NCBI RefSeq assembly: GCF_048269565.1
Contig: NZ_JBLXIK010000001.1
Coordinates: 1-64,000, forward strand
Source of the DNA: Maricaulis sp048269565
Lineage (GTDB): Bacteria; Pseudomonadota; Alphaproteobacteria; Caulobacterales; Maricaulaceae
Direction of reading: 5' to 3'
Length of the DNA stretch: 64,000 nt
Positions 1-7,237 of this stretch are shown piece after piece. Below the pieces are notes generated by a model. The model was not told the origin of the DNA, ran no database searches, and saw only the letters and a program-made list of their open reading frames with translations. How positions within the stretch are numbered: the stretch's first letter is position 1; every line of letters begins with the position of its first letter. The translations under genes and the position numbers were made by a program.

Positions 1-566
1 GGGGCGCACAGGGCTGCGGCCAGCGCATGCCCCGACTGGCCCAGGGCGGTCGTGCGGCCCCGCGCGACGGCGCTGACGGTCCCGCTCTCGAGCGCCAGCC
101 GCAACAGGGCCGCGATCGCGGCCGCGCTGCCGGCTTCGACGGCGGCTTCGAGCAGCGGCAGCGCCAGGGCCGTACTGGCGCGGCCCGTTTGGTCGGGCAC
201 CAGGGCGGTGAGCAGGGCGATCTCCGTCATGGCAAGGGGGTCGCCGCCGCGCGCGGCCTCGAGACGCTGTGCGAGCGCGGCCGCAGGGTCGGCCTCCAGG
301 CCGTATCCGCTGGCGCGGATGAAGGCGGCGTGACGGCGCAGCAGCGGTGTATCGGGACCGGCGAGGATGGCGGCAGCCGCGTCGGCGCGCGCACCGGCGG
401 GTGCGGCCGGGTCGGCACTCATCTGCAGCAACAGGCTGGCACAGCCGGCATCGCCGCCCGAGGCGGCCTTGCGCAGCCCGGCCAGCGCAGCTCCGAAACG
501 GCCGCCACGCCAGTCGGCCAGGGCCAGATCGAATGGATCGGATACGGATTGTTGTTGATCGCTCAT
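1..566 (-). CDS. Sel1/TPR-like repeat protein, N-terminal part (runs off the window)
   Basis: The reading frame opens at an ATG (complement of 564-566) and stays open to base 1, so only about the first 188 residues are visible. The translation starts MSDQQQSVSDPFDLALADW and is very rich in Ala, Gly and Leu. Its amphipathic pattern (small residues, AA..GD..A...L) resembles Sel1 or tetratricopeptide helical hairpins. Such N-terminal regions occur in Caulobacterales proteins that carry a C-terminal enzyme domain, for example 2OG-Fe(II) oxygenases, but the C-terminus is outside the window. No signal peptide is seen. The other frames here encode low-complexity Arg/Gly-rich translations and are shadows. 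The gene call is fairly safe; the function is unknown. Confidence 0.6.
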   Translation of the reverse strand, partial: MSDQQQSVSDPFDLALADWRGGRFGAALAGLRKAASGGDAGCASLLLQMSADPAAPAGARADAAAAILAGPDTPLLRRHAAFIRASGYGLEADPAAALAQRLEAARGGDPLAMTEIALLTALVPDQTGRASTALALPLLEAAVEAGSAAAIAALLRLALESGTVSAVARGRTTALGQSGHALAAALCA

Positions 567-686
567 GGCCGCCAGTCTAGCCCCGTTTCGCCCTTGCAGG
601 CAAAGCGCAGCTATCGCCTTGACGCACCCGCGCAGCCAGCCTACATACGCGCCTCTCCCGGGCATCGCCCCGGGCAGACACCCTGA

Positions 687-763
<77 letters not shown>

Positions 764-771
764 AAGAAAAG

Positions 772-803
772 CCCGCCAGCTCAATGAGTTGGCGGGTTTT
801 TTG
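772..803 (+). terminator. rho-independent terminator of the initiator tRNA
   Basis: An 11-bp stem (772-782 with 786-796, one G-T wobble) has a 3-nt loop and is followed by a run of six T. It lies 8 nt after the CCA end of the tRNA. Confidence 0.9.
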
Positions 804-906
804 TTTTGGAGTGACGACAAGGTTCGGCGGTCGGCCTCGCCCAACCTTGATTTCTCCCGCCAAAGGGCCATTTTTCAGACCTTGAACACAGGCGGAGACA
901 GGGCCG

Positions 907-1170
907 ATGGCCGGCGGATGGACCCGGGACGGGGCGATACAGGATCAGATCGACGACACGGTGGCGGATGCACTTGAGCAGGCGCGCAGCGCGATGCCGA
1001 CCGGCCAGAGCGAGCCATTCTGTGTGGAGTGCGGCGAAGCGATTCCCGAGGCGCGGCGGCTGGCCGTGCCTGGCGTGCGCACCTGTATTGCCTGTCAGTC
1101 GCAGCGCGATGGCCAGCGCGCGGTCGCCGGTTTCAACCGGCGCGGCAGCAAGGACAGCCAGCTGCGTTAG
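907..1170 (+). CDS. DksA/TraR-type C4 zinc-finger protein
   Basis: The 87-residue protein has the four-cysteine zinc finger of the small DksA/TraR/YbiI family: CVEC near residues 38-41 and CIAC near 59-62, followed by a basic tail. An N-terminal amphipathic stretch (QDQIDDTVADALEQAR) precedes the finger. Full DksA proteins are about 150 residues and bind RNA polymerase through a coiled coil. This protein is short like the phage and YbiI forms and lacks most of the coiled coil, so a DksA-like role is not assured. The ATG follows a weak purine-rich stretch (GGAGACAGGG). It stands alone between a tRNA terminator and a convergent acetyltransferase gene. Confidence 0.85.
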   Translation: MAGGWTRDGAIQDQIDDTVADALEQARSAMPTGQSEPFCVECGEAIPEARRLAVPGVRTCIACQSQRDGQRAVAGFNRRGSKDSQLR

Positions 1171-1191
1171 GCCGGAGCCGGGCCGGCCGCG

Positions 1192-1695
1192 TCAGCCCGG
1201 TCTGACCATCCCCAGGCGCTGGTAAAACCCGAGGGCCTGTGAGGGATTGTCGGCGGCGACCTTGAGGTCCAGCTCGGTGACGCCAAGCAGCTGAAAGCTG
1301 CGAAATATTTCGGTCATCATCGCCCGCCCGAGGCCGCGGCCGCGCCAGGGGACGGCGACGGCGATATCCTTGACGAAGCCGAGGCTCCAGCACTGGGCGA
1401 AGCCGGCGAGGGCGCCGGTCGCGCTGTCGATCGCAACAAAGCACAGCTCGGGGCGGTATTCCGGGTCGGCGGTGAGGGCCGGCCACCAGGTCTCGAAGGC
1501 GAGGACATCGCCGCCGCCGCCGGCATAGGCGTCATTGAGCAGGGCGCGGGCGGCGCGGGCATGGCGTTGCGGCTCGAAACGGGACAGCACCAGGCCGTCC
1601 GGCCAGATCGGTGTGTAATGAGTGGCCGGGTCGATATGTTTGCGCAAATGGATTGCAACAGGGGCCATGGGCGGGCTTTCAGCGTGGGCGGCCAT
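1192..1695 (-). CDS. GNAT-family N-acetyltransferase
   Basis: The 167-residue product has the GNAT fold signature. The acetyl-CoA motif A is clear in VKDIAVAVPWRGRGLGRAMM (R-G-x-G-x-G/A), and motif B is the C-terminal NPSQALGFYQRLGM. Such enzymes move an acetyl group from acetyl-CoA to an amine; the substrate cannot be inferred. An alternative start 27 nt downstream (complement of 1666-1668, MAPVAIHL) would remove nine residues, and neither start has a strong ribosome-binding site. The gene is monocistronic and convergent with the zinc-finger gene upstream in the map. Confidence 0.8.
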   Translation of the reverse strand: MAAHAESPPMAPVAIHLRKHIDPATHYTPIWPDGLVLSRFEPQRHARAARALLNDAYAGGGGDVLAFETWWPALTADPEYRPELCFVAIDSATGALAGFAQCWSLGFVKDIAVAVPWRGRGLGRAMMTEIFRSFQLLGVTELDLKVAADNPSQALGFYQRLGMVRPG

Positions 1696-2160
1696 CGGCG
1701 ATCGCGACCGCGTGGGTCAAGTCATGGCGGCATCGAGTGCTGCCGCTACCGCTATCTTATCCCCGCGACGGCCCGGGCGGCTAGACTGGCCACTGTCACG
1801 GCGCCTGCCGGCATCTTGCCGGCCCGGGTGCGACGCCGGCCAGGGAGCGCGAATCGAAGGGCAGGACAGCCAGCACGGCGGCAAGCTCTGCAGCTGACGG
1901 GAAGCAAGCGAAAGCGCCTGCCTTGCCCCGCCAAAAACCGGTCACACAGGGACAGTCCAAGGCCAGCCCCGGGAGAAACAAGGCATCATCAGCCATGACA
2001 CAGAGGATGATCCGGACCAGATCCGGGATCACGCCGGGCCGGCGGGATCTGCCTGTCGCCAGCATGAACGCGGCGCTCAGGCTTCACTCAGGCGCCAGGC
2101 GGCATCTTGCCCTCATCGCCCATCGGACATTTCGCCCGGCGGCTAACAGGAGCAAGACCC
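1696..2160. other. intergenic region without a convincing gene
   Basis: The 465-bp gap has only weak, compositionally poor ORFs on both strands. An imperfect inverted repeat near 2008-2031 (TGATCC...GGATCA) resembles a degenerate intergenic palindrome. The promoter of the downstream curlin gene presumably lies near 2050-2140, but I see no confident -35/-10 pair. Confidence 0.5.
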
Positions 2161-2664
2161 ATGTCACTTCGTCGTTTCTTCATGGCCGGCCTGGCGCTGG
2201 CGTCCCTGGCCGCCGTCAGCGGTGCCGCCGAGGCTCAATCCCGCGGCAATCATGCGGCCCAGACCCGCGAGGCGATGCGCAATTCGCGTCCCGTCGCGAT
2301 GGAATCCAACGCCCGCGGCTATTCGCCGGTGCTGAATATCTACCAGGACATGCGCCGGGGTTTCGAACAGGGCGTCTCGGTCAACCAGAACGGCCACAAT
2401 AATGGCGCCTCGCTGTTCCAGAACGGCCGTAATGGCACGATGTCGCTGCAGCAATACGGCAATGACCTTTCCGCCAATCTCTACCAGAACGGCGATGGCA
2501 ATATCGTGGCCGTCGCCCAGGTCGGCGAAGGCAGCACCGTCAACACGGTGCAGGAGGGCAATAACAATATTCTCGGTGTGATCCAGGTCGGCAATGGCCA
2601 GCACCAGACCTATACCCAGGTCGGCGATGGCAATGCCGATATCGTCTTCAGCTTCGGCTGGTAG
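2161..2664 (+). CDS. curlin-repeat secreted protein (CsgA/CsgB-like)
   Basis: The 167-residue protein has a Sec signal peptide (about residues 1-25, cut after AEA) and a 45-residue linker. Residues 73-160 form exactly eight tandem 11-residue half-repeats with Gln at position 4 and Gly at position 6 (for example SVNQNGHNNGA, SLFQNGRNGTM). This is the curlin pattern that builds the cross-beta strands of curli amyloid. It ends with an aromatic tail, IVFSFGW. E. coli CsgA has five longer repeats and a CsgG-binding N-terminal segment. No csgB, csgE, csgF, csgG or csgD homologue is in the window, so the export partners must lie elsewhere. The start is the ATG 8 nt after AGGAG; an upstream in-frame ATG at 2107 lacks such a site. 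Confidence 0.85.
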   Translation: MSLRRFFMAGLALASLAAVSGAAEAQSRGNHAAQTREAMRNSRPVAMESNARGYSPVLNIYQDMRRGFEQGVSVNQNGHNNGASLFQNGRNGTMSLQQYGNDLSANLYQNGDGNIVAVAQVGEGSTVNTVQEGNNNILGVIQVGNGQHQTYTQVGDGNADIVFSFGW

Positions 2665-2743
2665 CGTCCGCCCGGCTGCTGCTGCCCCGCATCGAAGCGG
2701 GCAGCAGTGCGCCGGCCAGATTCATCGTCCCAAACCTGCCTGC

Positions 2744-4039
2744 TCAAGCCCTCGCCGGCGCGCCCAGTTGCGCCGCGAGGGCTTCGATCGTGGCGTCGAT
2801 ATCACTGACATGCACCGGCCGCTGCAGCACTTCGGCCAGGGCGGGCGGCGGTGTCAGGCTGACGCCGGTCAGCGGCTCAACCACATCGGCGAATTTATAG
2901 GGATGTGCCGTCGCCGCCGCGATCCAGGGCCGCGCGGCGCGATGCTCCGGTGACATCCGGTCAAAGGCCTCCAGCGCGGTCGCCGTATGCGGGCAGGCGA
3001 TATAGCCGCTGCCGGCATGGCACGCGGTGATGCGGGCGCGGATGGCGTCGTCATCGACCCGCACCACATCCTCGATCAATTCATCGCCAAAGCCCGACAG
3101 GCGCTCGAAATTGCTCGGCGCACCGACATCCATCGCATTGGCCAGGGTCGCGATCGACTGGCGGGCGCTGTACTGGCCGCTCCTATGCCAGTCGGACAGC
3201 GTCGCATTGGCATTGGTCGCCAGCACGATCGGTCCGATCGGCAGGCCGCAGGCCCGTGCCAGAACAGCCGCGAAAGCATTGCCGAGATTGCCGGTCGGCA
3301 CGATCAGGCCGGGCCTGAGGCCGGTCTTGCTGAACACGTCCAGACTGGCGCTGGCCCAATAGGCCATTTGCGGCAGCAGCCGGCCGATACTGATCGAATT
3401 GGCCGAAGTCAGGCCATGGCGGGCGCTGAGGTCTGGATCGGCAAACGCCGTCTTGACCAGGCGCTGGCAGGCGTCGAAATCACCCGTGACCCGCAGCGCC
3501 GTCACCGGTTCGCGCCAGCAACATAATTGCCGTTCCTGGAAAGCCGAGATCCGCCCCTTGGGGAACAGGATCACGGCGCGGGCATGGCGTGCGCCCTCGG
3601 CCGCACAGCCGACCGCGCCGCCGGTATCGCCGGACGTTGCGGCGAGCACGGTGATCGGGTCGTCGGCGCTGGCGATGGCATCGAAGGCGCGAAACAGGAA
3701 GCGGGCCCCGAAATCCTTGAACGCCCCGGTCGGACCGTGAAACAGCTCCAGCACCTGGAGCCCCGGCTCGCGCGCATCGGGGGTGACCAGCGGCAGCGGG
3801 AAATCAAATGCCGAGGCGCAGATCGCCTCCAGTGGCTGTGCCAGGGGCGAGCCGGCAAAGAAGGGCGACAGAAGCCGGCTGGCGAGGGCGCCGAGGCTGG
3901 TCTCGGCGGCAAAATCGCCGGGCTCGAAACGCGGCAGGGTCTCGGGCAGATAGAGCCCGCCATCCGGCGCGACGCCGGCGCGCAGGGCCTTGTCGGCGCT
4001 GACCAGCGGCGCGTCGCCGCGTGTGCTGCGATATCTCAT
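2744..4039 (-). CDS. thrC: threonine synthase
   Basis: The 431-residue PLP enzyme converts O-phosphohomoserine to threonine. Visible signatures are the N-terminal MRYRSTRGDAP, the PLP-lysine motif GPTGAFKDFGARF and the glycine-rich phosphate-binding TSGDTGGA. Length and motifs fit the long bacterial/fungal type of threonine synthase. Its start codon overlaps the thrB stop by four bases (ATGA), so it is translationally coupled as the last gene of thrA-thrB-thrC. It should be controlled by the leader attenuator upstream of thrA. Confidence 0.97.
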   Translation of the reverse strand: MRYRSTRGDAPLVSADKALRAGVAPDGGLYLPETLPRFEPGDFAAETSLGALASRLLSPFFAGSPLAQPLEAICASAFDFPLPLVTPDAREPGLQVLELFHGPTGAFKDFGARFLFRAFDAIASADDPITVLAATSGDTGGAVGCAAEGARHARAVILFPKGRISAFQERQLCCWREPVTALRVTGDFDACQRLVKTAFADPDLSARHGLTSANSISIGRLLPQMAYWASASLDVFSKTGLRPGLIVPTGNLGNAFAAVLARACGLPIGPIVLATNANATLSDWHRSGQYSARQSIATLANAMDVGAPSNFERLSGFGDELIEDVVRVDDDAIRARITACHAGSGYIACPHTATALEAFDRMSPEHRAARPWIAAATAHPYKFADVVEPLTGVSLTPPPALAEVLQRPVHVSDIDATIEALAAQLGAPARA

Positions 4040-4980
4040 GCCATTGGCTCCAGCCGCAAACCGTCACAGATCAGGGCGGCATGATATTGTTTCGCCCCGC
4101 ACCCGGCCGCCGCGAAAGCACCGCCCATCGCCGCGCCGCAGGCCTCGGCCGCCTCATCGGGCACCCAGGCAAATACCGACGGTCCGGAACCGGAGAAAGA
4201 ACAACCCAGCGCCCCGGCTTCGATCGCCGCAGCCTGCACCGCGGCGAGTTCCGGCAGCAGCGGCAGGCGTTGTGGCTCGATCAATACATCGCGCAGGCCG
4301 GCGGCGATCAGCTCGCGATCATTGCTGGCACAGCCGGCGACGAAGCCGGCGATATTGCGGGCGTGCTCGACGGCGATGTCCTTGGCGATGGTGTCGGAGA
4401 GGAGCTCGCGGGCGCGGCGGGTCTCGATCTTGCGCTCGGGGTGAAACAGGATGCAGGCAATACCGGTCGGCAAGGGGAGGCGCCGGATCAGCGGCGGATC
4501 GAGCCGCGCCGCGATCACCAGACCGCCAAGCAGGGACGCCATCACATTGTCCCAGGGCGGCGGATCGGCGGAGACGCGCTCGCCGGCCATCGCCGGCAGC
4601 AACAGGTCGAGCGTCGCAAACGGTGTCTCGAGCAGGGCATTGACGGCACCGGCCGCCGCAACGGCCGAGGCGGCGGACCCGCCCATGCCGGCGCTCAGCG
4701 GCACGCCCTTGTGAATATCGATGCGGCAGCCGAATGGCGCGCCGGCGGCGTCGAGCACCGCCTGGGCGGCGGCGAGGGCGCAATTCCGCTCCACCTCGGC
4801 CGGCAGGCTGTCGACCAGGCCGGAGACCGATCCGAGCCGTATGCCCGGCTCGCTTTCGCGATGCGCGGTGACGCTGTCGCGTACCGCGTCGAAGGCGAGG
4901 CCGAGCACGTCAAAGCCGACGCCGACATTGCCGATACTGGCCGGCGCCGTGGCGCGGGCCGAGCTGGGTGCTGATGTCAT
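4036..4980 (-). CDS. thrB: homoserine kinase (GHMP family)
   Basis: The 314-residue protein phosphorylates homoserine. The GHMP ATP-binding loop appears as PLSAGMGGSAASAVAAAGA, and the C-terminal GCSFSGSGPSVFAW matches motif 3 of the family. This is the E. coli-type ThrB. Many alphaproteobacteria instead use an aminoglycoside-phosphotransferase-like homoserine kinase. The ATG overlaps the thrA stop by four bases, and its own stop overlaps thrC, so the three genes form one tight operon. Confidence 0.96.
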   Translation of the reverse strand: MTSAPSSARATAPASIGNVGVGFDVLGLAFDAVRDSVTAHRESEPGIRLGSVSGLVDSLPAEVERNCALAAAQAVLDAAGAPFGCRIDIHKGVPLSAGMGGSAASAVAAAGAVNALLETPFATLDLLLPAMAGERVSADPPPWDNVMASLLGGLVIAARLDPPLIRRLPLPTGIACILFHPERKIETRRARELLSDTIAKDIAVEHARNIAGFVAGCASNDRELIAAGLRDVLIEPQRLPLLPELAAVQAAAIEAGALGCSFSGSGPSVFAWVPDEAAEACGAAMGGAFAAAGCGAKQYHAALICDGLRLEPMA

Positions 4981-6761
4981 GCGCTGTCTTCCCCCGGCAT
5001 TCGTGCCGCCTGTGCCGCCCGCTGCGGCCGCAGACCGGCGGTTTGCTTGAGATGGCCATCGACCAGGCGCTGGATATCGACAATATCGGCGAACACCGCC
5101 TCCGCCGTCGGCCAGCGGCCGGCCCCCTTGCCCTGGACATAGAGGGATTCATGGGGAAGTTGAACGAGAAAGCCGTTCTCCTCATTGCGCAGCTGCGCCA
5201 GGCGATGACCCGGCTGCAGGGCACGAAGTTCGATCCGTGCGTCGATACGGCCATCGCTTCCGGCCGAGCAATGGCCGACCTGTTTGAAGACGAGATTCTG
5301 TTCGGTGGCCGCCTGCAGCTTGTGCGGCGACAGATCCGACAGGCTCTCCTTGGCGATATCAGCCGGATCGAGCTGCACCCCGAAGGCGTGCTGGATGATA
5401 ATCGACAGCTTGTCCGCGGCGTCATGGCCGTCGATATCACCGCGCGGATCGGCCTCGGCAAAGCCGAGCGCCTGGGCCTCGGCAATCGCATCGGCGAGCA
5501 GGGCGCCTTCACCCAGCCGGCCAAGAATGAAATTACAGGTCCCGTTCATCACCCCCTCCACCGAGAGCACCGCGCCGGACTGGCTGACCCGGTCGAGGGT
5601 TTCCAGGATCGGGGCGCCGCCACCGACGGCGGCGGAATAGCGCAATTGCCGGCCGGAATCGGCGGCGAGTTCGTGCAGGCGTTCAAAGTCGAGCGCGATC
5701 ACCGCCTTGTTGGCTGTCACCAGATGCATGCCATCGCGCAGCACCGACTGGCTCAGGCTGCGGGCGACGCCGGTGCCGCCAATGGTCTCGACCACGATAT
5801 CCGGCCGGTTTTCCAGCGCCTCGGCCAGATCCTCGGTGAAGCGCAGGCCGGGCCGACCGCTGCGGGCGTGTTCGAGGGCATTGCGCACCAGCACAGGGTT
5901 GAGCTGGAAACGGCCGGGATGGGCCAGCAGATGCTCGCAGACACCGGCCCCGACCGAGCCATGTCCGAGCATCGCCACCCGCAGGGGACGCACGCGGTGC
6001 CGGGAACCGGTCTTGGGCGTCACGGGACCGATCCGGGTGGCAAAGGCCTTGCCCAGCGCCGCCACCTCGATGATGACATCCAGCGCCTGCGCGGCGTGGA
6101 TCGCCTTGTCCTGTACCAGGCCGCGACTGACGCGCGCCGCCTCGGCATAGTCGAGCTGGTCGAAACGATGCGCATCGGGCACGCGGGCCGGATCATCGGT
6201 ATAGACGCCGTCGACATCCTTGATCAGGCGGGCGCGGCTGGCGCCGAGCCAGTGGGCGAACATCACCGCCGTCAGATCCGTGCCGCCGCGTCCCAGCGTC
6301 ACCGGGCCCTCGGCGCCCTCGCCGAAAAATCCCGGCGCAACAATCACATCAGCCCGTTCGAAATGCGCCAGCACCTGTGCCCGGTCGAGGCCGGTCAGGT
6401 TCGCATCCAGCGACGAACCTTCGGCCTTCAAGCTCATTTCATGCGGGTCCAGCACCGCCGCCGTGATGCCGGCCCTCTGCAGGGCCAGCCCCATCAGGGC
6501 CGCCGATTTCAGCTCGCCGCAGCGCACCAGCCGCGCCAGCATGGCGTCATGCGAGTTCTGGCCGACCGCCGCGCCGACCTCGAACAGGGCATCGGTCTCG
6601 CCATCCAGCGCCGAAACCACCGCGACGACCTTCTCGCCGGCGCGGGTGTGGCGGTAGATCTCGTGGGCGGCCCGGGCATAGTCATCGGGCGTATGGAGCA
6701 CCGAACTGCCGAATTTGAGAACACTGAGCTTGGGAAGGGCTGGGCTGGCTGGAGATGTCAC
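4977..6761 (-). CDS. thrA: bifunctional aspartate kinase / homoserine dehydrogenase, compact form
   Basis: The 594-residue fusion catalyses the first and third steps from aspartate to homoserine. The kinase half (about 1-245) shows KFGSS at 16-20, GRGGTD at 157-162 and DVDGVYTDD at 182-190. The dehydrogenase half shows the Rossmann GHGSVGAG at 266-273, TANKA at 349-353 and GTCNFI at 407-412. E. coli ThrA is about 820 residues, with ACT regulatory domains between the halves; here only a linker of about 15-20 residues joins them. I chose the GTG start at 6759-6761 because AAAGGA lies 8 nt upstream. A TTG at 6869 and an ATG at 6797 are in frame, but they lie within the leader or directly on the U-tract of the attenuator. 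Confidence 0.93.
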   Translation of the reverse strand: MTSPASPALPKLSVLKFGSSVLHTPDDYARAAHEIYRHTRAGEKVVAVVSALDGETDALFEVGAAVGQNSHDAMLARLVRCGELKSAALMGLALQRAGITAAVLDPHEMSLKAEGSSLDANLTGLDRAQVLAHFERADVIVAPGFFGEGAEGPVTLGRGGTDLTAVMFAHWLGASRARLIKDVDGVYTDDPARVPDAHRFDQLDYAEAARVSRGLVQDKAIHAAQALDVIIEVAALGKAFATRIGPVTPKTGSRHRVRPLRVAMLGHGSVGAGVCEHLLAHPGRFQLNPVLVRNALEHARSGRPGLRFTEDLAEALENRPDIVVETIGGTGVARSLSQSVLRDGMHLVTANKAVIALDFERLHELAADSGRQLRYSAAVGGGAPILETLDRVSQSGAVLSVEGVMNGTCNFILGRLGEGALLADAIAEAQALGFAEADPRGDIDGHDAADKLSIIIQHAFGVQLDPADIAKESLSDLSPHKLQAATEQNLVFKQVGHCSAGSDGRIDARIELRALQPGHRLAQLRNEENGFLVQLPHESLYVQGKGAGRWPTAEAVFADIVDIQRLVDGHLKQTAGLRPQRAAQAARMPGEDSA

Positions 6762-6798
6762 TGGACTGGTCCTTTGGGTGATCTGGAATTCAAGCATG

Positions 6799-6826
6799 AA
6801 AAAACCCGCTGCCTGGTGGGAGCGGG
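6799..6826 (-). terminator. threonine-operon attenuator terminator
   Basis: On the minus strand CCCGCT (6826-6821) pairs with AGCGGG (6810-6805) across a 10-nt loop and is followed by six U (6804-6799). It lies 30 nt beyond the leader-peptide stop and about 38 nt before the thrA start, as expected for transcription attenuation. Confidence 0.8.
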
Positions 6827-7181
6827 TCGGGGTGTGAGACGGATTTTGAAAACCGCTAGTCCACGCCAACCTGCCCCCTCGTACCCGAGGTGGTCATGGT
6901 AATGGTCATGGTGGTGGAAATGAGCGCCGGGCGGGACATGCCAAGGCCGTCGCCGCGAGTTGCGCAGCGCTGGAGGTCAAGGCGGATCAGGGCATCAAGG
7001 GTCATCATGGTCCGGTCAGGCTGTGCCAGGCCCCAAAACAGGGCGTGGAGAAATTCTTTTGCAAGAAAGGACCAGAGAGCCCGCCCGGTCAAACGTTTTT
7101 TGCCTCAAAGCTGCATTTCACGCACCAGGCGAGCCAAAATGTCACCCCTTGGGCCGGGCCGGGGGCTGCGTTCCGGCCAGC
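6827..7181 (-). promoter_or_regulatory. thr operon leader region
   Basis: The gap between the pckA terminator (7182-7210) and the thrA terminator hairpin holds the leader peptide and, presumably, the thr promoter. I could not choose a unique -35/-10 pair. The ORF that spans most of it (78 residues ending at 6856) is best read as the leader peptide plus non-translated upstream sequence. Confidence 0.55.
6856..6939 (-). CDS. thrL: threonine operon leader peptide (attenuation)
   Basis: A 27-residue ORF begins MSRPALISTTMTITMTTSG and stops at 6856. Its core closely parallels the E. coli thr leader peptide (ISTTITTTITITT). Seven Thr, two Ile and two Met codons fall within 14 codons (complement of 6880-6921). 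A 5-bp hairpin, CCTCG/CGAGG (6877-6890), overlaps the last Thr codons, and a terminator follows. A ribosome stalled on uncharged tRNA-Thr, tRNA-Ile or possibly tRNA-Met would be expected to favour read-through into thrABC. In-frame ATGs at about 7003-7008 could extend the peptide; I prefer the 27-residue form because its size matches known leaders. Confidence 0.8.
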   Translation of the reverse strand: MSRPALISTTMTITMTTSGTRGQVGVD

Positions 7182-7210
7182 AAAAAGCCCCGGTCATGGC
7201 TGACCGGGGC
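7182..7210 (-). terminator. rho-independent terminator of pckA
   Basis: A perfect 10-bp GC-rich stem (7187-7196 with 7201-7210) with loop TGGC is followed on the minus strand by five U. It lies just after the pckA stop. Confidence 0.9.
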
Positions 7211-7237
7211 TGGTTTGTCTGGCAGGGCCGGGCGGCG

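Noticed and set aside
27..686. 219-residue plus-strand ORF at the window start
   Set aside because: It is Arg/Gly/Gln-rich, lies opposite the partial Sel1-like gene and has no family features; it is a GC-rich shadow frame.
1796..2065. 89-residue minus-strand ORF before the curlin gene
   Set aside because: It has no ribosome-binding site or family match, and part of it translates a degenerate palindrome.
6762..6869. Extended ThrA N-terminus from the TTG at 6869 or ATG at 6797
   Set aside because: These codons fall in the leader and on the attenuator hairpin, while the GTG at 6761 has AAAGGA 8 nt upstream.
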